This document shows positions 56,689 to 64,000 of a stretch of 64,000 nucleotides of DNA, in pieces. The position numbers were made by a program, and so were the translations under genes. Each line of letters starts with the position of its first letter. The first letter of the stretch is position 1. The notes under the pieces were generated by a model that saw nothing but the letters and a program-made list of their open reading frames with translations, ran no database searches and was not told the origin of the DNA. The stretch is taken from contig NC_085112.1 in assembly GCF_030269925.1 (NCBI RefSeq), positions 3,473,501-3,537,500 on the forward strand, read 5' to 3'. The DNA comes from Bombyx mori. Lineage: Eukaryota > Arthropoda > Insecta > Lepidoptera > Bombycidae.

Positions 56689-57736
56689 AAAGGAAAAATA
56701 ACATTTATAAATAAGTCTAACCAAATATATATTTGATACGTGTGAAACCGTAAAAGATTTTTATGACATTTCTAAAATCTCCCAGGTCAGGTGGTTATTT
56801 GTTCATATTTACGAACTGTTTACGAACACGTTTTTTTATATAGTCTACTGTTTGTTTTTTTAATTTTTCGGGCTAATTTCTTAAACGACTTTTCAGTTCT
56901 GATGGGCCTTTCATTGGTAAGTAGATAAGATCATTATCACTTATTATTACTTCATTATCACTTTCCGTACTTGTTTAAAATACTAAAATACGCAAACATC
57001 CCTAGTATTTTTAAGAAGTCTTAATGTATGAAAATATAATGTATGTAACTAAACGAAAGTTATGCCTCTGAATCCCTAAGCTTTCGTTAAAAACACAGCA
57101 TTTCTTTTTACTGATATTTTATTGTTTTCAAATGAGTATCAAAAACAGTTTTAAAGTAAACGAAAATCACCAAATATTTGGAAAAATAATATTTGATCAG
57201 ATGCAAAAGAAAACTAATTGATTTTCCTGTTTCAATTCATATTTAAATTTTTCAATTGTATACAAAGTTAATTAATCATAATAAAGATGTGTAAAACTAA
57301 TTAAGAATTATTTAATTAAATTAAAATTATAAACGATGACAACACTATTACATAATCTCAAATTAGATATCCAAAAAAATAATACGGAAAAAATAATACT
57401 GATTTTCTATTACAATTAATAATACACAAAATAGTGTTAGGTTAAAACTCATGGTCATTTGTTTTTGGTGCCTTTCTTTTGAGTTTCTCTAAGGTAATGT
57501 CATGATAGATTGTAGGTAAAATTTACTAAAAAATTAATTTAAATTATATATTATATATAATATTATATATTATTTAAATTATATATATTATTACCTTTAA
57601 TTATAAACTCACAAAATAAAAACCATTTTAGCCAAACGTTAATAGTGGCAGTAATTGTAGTAGACACAGTTTGGCTTAGCTCCGGCTGTGACTTATTTGC
57701 TTGTCTGTCTTAGATAGGAGTTAAAAATTTAATACA
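56689..57736. other. AT-rich intron without recognised gene
   Basis: Only simple AT-rich sequence, including a palindromic AT stretch at 57540-57590. Confidence 0.4.
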
Positions 57737-57992
57737 TCGATGCCTCCAATGAACACTACTCTAACTCAAAATTTTGAAAATTTCGTTTTTCACGCAAATC
57801 GCTTCACTATTTTAAAAGTATTACAAATTCATTATTGATGGGGTTCGAAGCAAGAGTAAATCAGCTAGTTACACAAGAAAAAACCATAAATATATCTGCA
57901 ATAATAAAGATTTTACCAACTTTTTTCGTTTAAACTCTCCTCCTGTAAACCTACGAATTTAGAGTTAGAGTAGTGTTCATTGGAGGCATCGA
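57737..57992. mobile_element. MITE with perfect 31-bp terminal inverted repeats
   Basis: The ends (57737-57767 and 57962-57992) are exact reverse complements over 31 bp, starting TCGATGCCTCCAATGAACAC. The inner 194 bp are AT-rich and non-coding. Complete lack of differences between ends implies recent activity or gene conversion. The superfamily is unknown; flanking duplications are unclear (a CA on each side). Confidence 0.85.
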
Positions 57993-58957
57993 CATTATCA
58001 TTTTGCGCGACAAAGGACAAATGACAAAATGTTTGAAACGTAATCGACATCCTTCGAAATTGACAGAACATAGAATCGGTATACAATATTTGTTAAGCTT
58101 GACTTAGAGACACAAGGAAAGGAAATTGGTTTTAACCTATGTTCCCATTTTTAAGATAAAATTTCTTTTAATAATTTACCTAAAAATAAGAGACTATATT
58201 AACGGAGACGCAAGAAAAAACTAAAATCATTACACACGAACCTACATAATTGTGATTTCCTTACATGTCTTTCCCATCTTATATACCTATATAAATCTAG
58301 TGTCAATAAATACTACTCTAATAGTCAAAACGAAGGGTTATTAATTTTGATACAATTTAAATTTTAAAATATTGATGGATTACAGCAATTAAATAAATCT
58401 TTTTAGTACATAAATTTTTTTGGCGTGCGGCGTGCTTTTGTTCCACGCCGTAGTATGTAGTTACTGTCTCTAATAGACATTGGAAATGTCTAAGCAGCGG
58501 TCTATGTCATACGTTTTTTTAAAGTTACTATTGTTCTAGAGTTACAGTTGAATAATCAGCCTTAGAACTTGCATAAAACAAAGTGATGTTAGAGAATATC
58601 AGGAGATCACGAAGCCGCTACGAAAATAAATTACGTTAAGGTGAACCGGAAAACAATATCCATTTACTAAGGTTAGCGTATATCTGTCGTTTTAGCAAGG
58701 TACGGATCAGCTGGCAAGCGTATCCTGTTTACCCTCGAAAAGCTTCCGCACTTCAGCCGATTCCAGATTGTTTTCGTGTTTTTTAACGTGTGTAGGTGTA
58801 GGGAGTCCAACACTCATATAAATATTAACCTATCCATTAAGTACATGTATTTTCTACATGGATACCCAGTTTCAAGTCAATCGGATGCATGGTTCAGTAG
58901 TTATAACGGAACATCCGTAAAAACCACTGTAGATTTATATATTAGTATAGATTAGAC

Positions 58958-59208
58958 CTATTGCCAGGGGTAAACGTCTTTTGTTTGATAATAAAAATCA
59001 TGACTTCGATTTGAAACAGCTCCATGATTATGTTCGTTTTTTATCTTGACTATCATGTTTTCTATTGTGTGTATAACGGCACGACATCCCTTCGTGTTGT
59101 GCGTAGAGCAAATCCATCTTTTTTTCATGCCTGAAACGTTTTGCACGCAAAACGTGTAACCGTCCAAAGTGAGAAGAGTTCTCCCGCGGGTTGACTTTGT
59201 GAATATAA
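58958..59208 (-). CDS. mod(mdg4): Alternative terminal exon FL23 (FLYWCH)
   Basis: 251 nt after acceptor 'aaatttacaatttcag', phase bases TT. IFTKSTRGRTLLTLDGYTF then RWIC-x7-C-x17-HNH and a tail GAVSNRSHDFYYQTKDVYPWQ-like of about 21 residues before TAG. A family A LINE 3' end sits 44 bp upstream of the acceptor, so the open frame runs on into it; that part is intronic. Confidence 0.9.
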
Positions 59209-59251
59209 CTGAAATTGTAAATTTATTTGTAAAGTGAAAACATGTTTTTTT

Positions 59252-59395
59252 CTCTTTTTTTATTACTGCCCTTATAGGCAGACGAGCGTACGGCCTACCT
59301 GATGGTGAGTGGTTACCGTCGCCCATGGACTTCAGCAATGCCAGGGGCAGAGCCAAGCCGCTGCCTACCGCTTAATACTCTCCACAAGCCTCTTT
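59252..59395 (-). mobile_element. LINE (family A) 3' fragment near FL23 acceptor
   Basis: T-rich tail then the reversed 3' end of family A up to 'ctctccacaagcctc'. Its T-rich tail (reverse poly(A)) lies on the plus strand, so it puts an A-rich rather than pyrimidine tract on the transcribed strand just before the FL23 branch region. Confidence 0.8.
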
Positions 59396-60335
59396 TTATA
59401 GCCATATCGTTGAAAGAGCCACGGCTAAACAGGTTAAGCGTTTGACTCAGCTCATACACATCACATTACAAATGTCATTGCCAATTCGAGACCTGAGACT
59501 GGAGTTTCAATAGCATAAAATAACCGACACTTGGGAGTATATTAGTATTGATTACTAAGTTACCAACGGGTGTACTTCTCCCCTTATTGTATAAATAATA
59601 ACGATTTTATACTGTTATATATACAAAAATACGCAGACATTCACACACAGCTATCTAAAAAGTCTTAGACAGATGTATTATACAAACCTTTAAAACACAT
59701 TAGACATAAAGTCTGTATTTCAAAAAAAATTAAATTTTGGATTATATTTTAGTATGACCTTTTTGGACCAGGTGGGGATTCTGCCACTATTCGCTTTGAG
59801 TTGTTGTGGTGATAGTGTGGCCTTTGAAACTCAGTAAAACTACATCACTATGAGATAAAGTCACAGAACTCCAATATTATGTTTGCTATCTATCACGAAA
59901 AATCTAAACTGCTATTTACACTTACCACAGCAAATAGTTTTCGGACACAATTATTATTCAATTAATATTTAAAAAACAAAATATAGGCATTTTATTGAGT
60001 AATTCGGCGATATGAAGACCGGTCAGCTCTGACTTACAACACTCAGTTAAACTTTCAACAGCTGGCAACTTCTTTACGTGACGTCATTTGAGGCTAAAAT
60101 ACACGATACAATGTAACACTAATACAGCGATGTTTGGATTAATGTAAAAAATGAAAATTTTATTGATTGATTTCATATATAGATCATTAATATTAAACAA
60201 AAATTGAAAGGTTTTAATTTAAGTAAAATTCATCATAAGTCCTTTCAGATGTTGGTATCATCAGTATCGATCGGCCTGTCATGATACAAACAAATTAAAT
60301 TCCATCTTTATCTAAATAATACGTTTCCAGGGATT
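59396..60335. other. Spacer, no recognised gene
   Basis: No exon or repeat with identifiable ends. Confidence 0.4.
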
Positions 60336-60559
60336 TCAATGGAGCAGATCATTGGAAGGTTTGTAAGGCATCTCATGGTTATGACCATTATTCATTTTAA
60401 TTATAACACCTTCAACCGTGTGTATAACTGCACGACATTTCCTGTGATTGTGAGTCGAACAGACCCATCTGAATTTGACACCAGTGACACTCTGTAGGCA
60501 AAACGTGAAGCCGTCAACACTTAGAAGCGTCTTACCTCGACGCGACTTCACATAGGTAA
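60336..60559 (-). CDS. mod(mdg4): Alternative terminal exon FL24 (FLYWCH)
   Basis: 224 nt after acceptor 'caaatattctgtttcag', phase bases TT. TYVKSRRGKTLLSVDGFTF then RWVC-x7-C-x17-HNH and a tail EMPYKPSNDLLH before TGA. Very similar to FL23 and FL25 (CSTHN, VIHTVEG). The plus-strand fragment at 23372 resembles the start of this exon most. Confidence 0.9.
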
Positions 60560-60774
60560 CTGAAACAGAATATTTGATCACATTTTATTACATGGCTTAC
60601 TAAAGTACGCGTATCGAGAAGTAGTGAGTATCTAAATGAATAGTATGCTTGGTGAGCTCATCATTATAAATTTGTTGTAAAAAAAAAAATTATAATGATA
60701 ACACAACAGTCGTTAAAAGCCAGCACTACGCCGACCAAAATACCACCAACATATCGAAATCGACTTTTTGGTTA

Positions 60775-61000
60775 CATGGGTGGACGAGCTCACAGCCCAC
60801 CTGGTGTTAAGTGGTTACTGGAGCCCATAGACATCTACAACGTAAATGCGCCACCCACCTTGAGATATAAGTTCTAAGGTCTCAATGTAGTGACAACGGC
60901 TGCCCCACGCTTCAAACCGAAACGCATTACTGCTTCAGGGCAGAAATAGGCAGGGCGGTGGTACCTACCCGTGCGGACTCACAAGAGGTTCTACCACCAG
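60775..61000 (-). mobile_element. Bm1-type SINE fragment
   Basis: Minus orientation from 'gggtggacgagctcacagcc' to 'aagaggttctaccaccagt'; about 5 percent diverged from the full-length copies. Confidence 0.8.
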
Positions 61001-61139
61001 TCTGGTACCAGGTACATAAGTACTTGCAAATCATTTTATAACGTAAGAAATCACATGTGAAGTAATCTTTTAGATGTTTTAAATTTTTAAATACAAATAT
61101 TTTATCACTTACCGTGGTATAAAAGTTGATCATTTTTTT

Positions 61140-62095
61140 TCTTTTTTTTCACCATTTTTTTATCTTGTCGGTGCGCCACCTTGGGACATGTAGACGGCCA
61201 AGGATTACGCATGGCGTAGCGACCTCTGTTCTAAGGGGAACGGCGCCCAGGCGAAGAAGTGGTTCGAGCGCGAAGGCTCTAATCTAGGCGGTTCGTGTCG
61301 GAGGGCGGGTCTCGCCGTTTGGCGAACCCGTCTTACGGTTGGCAGACTGTTGAAGCGGTCTGCCCGGTTATCGCGAACTGAATAGGCGCGACCTTCCGGC
61401 TAATGCAAGTGTTAACCGGCTGCGGTTATTTCGGCCAGAACCTGCACGGTATCGCCCGGGGAAACCGACAGTATAGTCTTTATCTATATACATACTCTTT
61501 GGTTGAATTTATATTGGAATGTAAGAGCGCGCTGATGGTGGATTCCACGAACCTCCACCTCCACAACATACACTAGACTACCTGATGGTTGAGCATTGCC
61601 AAGGAAGCTCCTGAACCCCCGCACTCATGCTGTCCGCCCTCACGGGACTGAGCTGTCCACACTCGTCATCTCTCCCCCCAGCATAGGGGTACCCTCAGAG
61701 ATCCATCTTTTCGCTCTCCCCGTAGGTGGTCCACTCTTCCTTCTGGGAAGACCTTTCGGTTCTTCCCTGCTCCGGTCTGCCCCGACAGGGGAGTCTGGTA
61801 CAAGTGAGCGCCACGAATGGTTGTATCCCCTCCTCTAACCAGTAAAGTTGGGGCCCCGGCATGGAGCCGGTGGCGGGTCTTACTCCGTCATTGCTGACTG
61901 TTGTCATTATGTATAAAGTGTAGATAGTAGTTGTAGTTAGGTGTAAGTTATAAAGAAATAATAATAATGGAGAATAAATAATAATGACAACAATTGGCGC
62001 CGCGGCGAGGCTGTCTCCGGGTATTATTCCGCCGCTACAATCCGCGGGAAACCCGATAGGCGGTATAAAATTAAGAGTGTGTGCTGGTGATAGGG
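61140..62095 (+). mobile_element. GC-rich non-coding retroelement remnant
   Basis: High-GC block with no long ORF, in sharp contrast to its surroundings: 'gtctgcccggttatcgcgaa', 'ctgcacggtatcgcccgggg' and similar. It resembles R1-like LINE 3' UTR style sequence as at 3900-4420, but I cannot align the two. Class is inferred from composition only. Confidence 0.4.
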
Positions 62096-62330
62096 CGTCA
62101 TGTGAACGTCCACGGGTGGATGCCACCACCCTGCCTATTTCTGCCGTAAAGCAGCTATGCGTTTCGGTTTGAAGGGCGGGGCTGCCGTTGTTGTGTATAA
62201 ACTGAGACTTAGAAACTTATGTCAAAGATGGTCGGCGGTATTTCCGTGGTTGATCTTAATGGGCTCCGGTGACCACTGAACACCAGGTGGGCCGTGAGCT
62301 CGTCCGCCCAATTAAGCAATTTTTTTTTTT
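62095..62330 (+). mobile_element. Bm1-type SINE, sense orientation
   Basis: From 'tgccaccaccctgcctattt' to 'tgagctcgtccgcccaatta', diverged. It ends in a run of T rather than A after 'aagcaa'. Confidence 0.7.
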
Positions 62331-62684
62331 TTAAACCTAACAATTTATTATATCTCTTCCCTAGTGATACAAAACTATGCAACTCCACAACTAAACAACA
62401 TAAACGCGAATAAAAAAATAGGAAGGAAGAAATTTTCCTGGGTAAATTAAATTAATTTTTTTTTAAAACAATTTATTTATTTATTATTATTAATTAATTT
62501 ATTATTAGTTATTATTATAAATTAAGTATTAATTAAAAAAAATATTAATAAAAAAAAATAACATGAAAAATAAATTAAAACTATTTCCTCGGTTTATCTT
62601 TGTTTTATTATTAGGGACAGAGAATCATCCCAGAAACCTTTTAGGGTTCTTTTACTCGCACCTGTTCCTTCCACCAAACGCTAT

Positions 62685-62890
62685 TTATTTATTTTTATTA
62701 ATTCCGTGATTGTGTTCGTTTTTTACTTTCACAACAGTTCCTTCCACAGTATGGACGTAAGCCAGACATTTCTTACCGTTGTGAGTTGAGCAAACCCATC
62801 GCCTCTTGAAGCCATTGTCTTTTCGGCAAGAAAACGTGTAACCGTCAATGTTAAGTAGCATTTTACCTTTTTGTGATTGAACATACGACA
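62685..62890 (-). CDS. mod(mdg4): Alternative terminal exon FL25 (FLYWCH)
   Basis: 206 nt after acceptor 'aataattattttcag', phase bases TG. SYVQSQKGKMLLNIDGYTF then RWVC-x7-C-x17-HNH with tail GINKNK before TAA. Leucine replaces arginine after the second cysteine (CLAYVHTVEG). It is the first terminal exon met by a transcript entering from the right edge of the window. Confidence 0.9.
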
Positions 62891-63880
62891 CTGAAAATAA
62901 TTATTATTTCATAAATAAAAAAATAACAATGAAAAGTAAATAAATTTGAGGATTAATATAAAAAATCCAAGTGATCAAATTCTTGAAAGTTTGAAGCATG
63001 ATGCCTTTTGAAATTTGTATTAAATTCAGGTGCATAATAAAATGTAATAAAGGTACTTTTTAAAGCATTTAGGTTTATTATAATGTAATCTTACACACTA
63101 GAGGTACCAATCACATAACTTACTTCAGCCGCTAAGCATTGTTCTGGCTCCATGGGACAGACGTTATACTTGGGAAAGAATGAAAACTTCTTCATTAGAT
63201 AACTTTTTTATTAAATATATCACAATTTTTTACTGCATATGTCAAAGTATTTTACATATTTTGTTAATAAAACAAGTTCTTTACAATAGCGTCGTCTGAA
63301 GTCTCAAGGTAAAAGGCGATATTTACATTTCTACAGCGACGGGCTTCCGATCTTGAGGTAGACTTTGAGATCGGATGCCTATTTTCTTCTATACAAAAAG
63401 TAAAGTTAAAAGCATCCAGGGAGCAAGTAAGGATACGTAAGAAATGACCTCATCGCTTGGCTGTCGAGTGTATGTATGTGTGAGGTCACTCGAGGAGATC
63501 GTATTTAGATTCGCATGTGTACGGCCGAGCTGAAAATGGATCTTACGGGATATGCTCCACTGCACCCTAGACCACCAGTTGGTAAAACTTGCCGCCGAAT
63601 TTCCCGAACTCCCCGATTATCGTACGGAGATAAATGACCCTCGACGGCTAAGAGACCTGAGAGGTCATATGAGTGCCTCCACAGGAATAAGTTATATATA
63701 ATAGGGTAAGGAAGCGAGGACTCTGCTGCAGAAGAGCGCTTCACGCACTCCCCTTCAATGGTAAGTAGTAAAGCGTGAATATGCATTGTAATGCAGCAGA
63801 GGCAGGGCATAAGCGACTTTAATAAGCCTCAACGTGTTTAAGTTAATTAGTAAGTGGTAGGACATGTGACTCACACATTC
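62891..63880. other. Spacer, no recognised gene
   Basis: No finger exon was found. A minus frame at 63505-63810 is unsupported by any resemblance. Confidence 0.4.
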
Positions 63881-63884
63881 CTCT

Positions 63885-64000
63885 TCCCCTAAAAGGGAAG
63901 ATATTTAAGACCTTAATAAGGCCTGCCGTCTTGTATGGATCAGCTTGTTGGACCACTAAAGTGACGAATGAAAGGCGATTGCATGCAGCAGTGATGCGAA
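63885..64000 (+). mobile_element. RTE-like LINE fragment running off the window
   Basis: Plus-strand code for KIFKTLIRPAVLYGSACWTT followed by KVTNERRLHAA, the block after the RT core in RTE-type elements (usually ...RPAVLYGSECW...). The right end is outside the window. Confidence 0.65.

Noticed and set aside
1..64000. CRISPR arrays, operons, rRNA genes
   Set aside because: None seen; repeats are eukaryotic transposable elements and exon duplications.

Overview
The window is eukaryotic and looks like a lepidopteran nuclear genome, most probably a silkworm (Bombyx). It is AT-rich, has Bm1-type SINEs in many places, carries Jockey, CR1-like, RTE-like and R1-like non-LTR elements, maT and mariner elements, and no long host ORFs. 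The species is inferred from repeat style and not proven.

The host content is one very unusual gene segment. On the minus strand I find 27 short terminal exons spread over the whole 64 kb. Each starts right after a good 3' splice acceptor (pyrimidine tract plus AG), reads about 62-90 codons, and ends in a stop codon. All 27 have the same splice phase: two bases complete a codon begun in an upstream exon. Twenty-five encode a FLYWCH zinc finger (W-x-C-x5-7-C-x17-19-H-x-H); I call them FL1-FL25 in coordinate order. Two (CR1, CR2) encode a different cysteine-rich finger of the kind found at the C-terminus of piggyBac transposases. This matches the architecture of mod(mdg4), the BTB chromatin/insulator gene of insects, where common 5' exons are joined by alternative (and partly trans-) splicing to one of many FLYWCH terminal exons. 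The common BTB exons are not in the window; if the arrangement is conventional they lie beyond base 64000, because transcription runs from high to low coordinates.

Layout by region (plus coordinates). 1-1345: 3' end of a LINE next to a maT relic. 1370-6434: five tandem copies of a roughly 615-680 bp unit, each with one exon (FL1-FL5), two of them interrupted by an R1-like LINE fragment and an internally deleted mariner. 6435-13979: FL6-FL8, with LINE 3' ends, a 175-bp tandem repeat and one decayed exon. 14000-27358: FL9-FL13, a decayed CR-type exon abutting a Jockey fragment, and a plus-strand exon fragment. 27854-29008: Jockey 3' copy. 30239-36056: CR1, FL14, FL15, CR2, FL16. 37412-39182: 5'-truncated CR1-like LINE. 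39441-44601: FL17-FL19, the last followed by a tandem array of its own splice-site region. 45482-46786: a nearly complete maT transposon. 47892-53105: FL20-FL22. 53266-56675: Jockey LINE with an uninterrupted ORF2. 57737-57992: a MITE with perfect 31-bp inverted ends. 58958-62890: FL23-FL25. 62891-64000: no exon, and an RTE-like fragment at the edge.

Neighbouring exons resemble each other most (FL1-5, FL8-9, FL14-15, FL20-25), which suggests growth by local tandem duplication. The exons would give one N-terminal BTB protein a set of alternative C-terminal fingers with different partners or targets.
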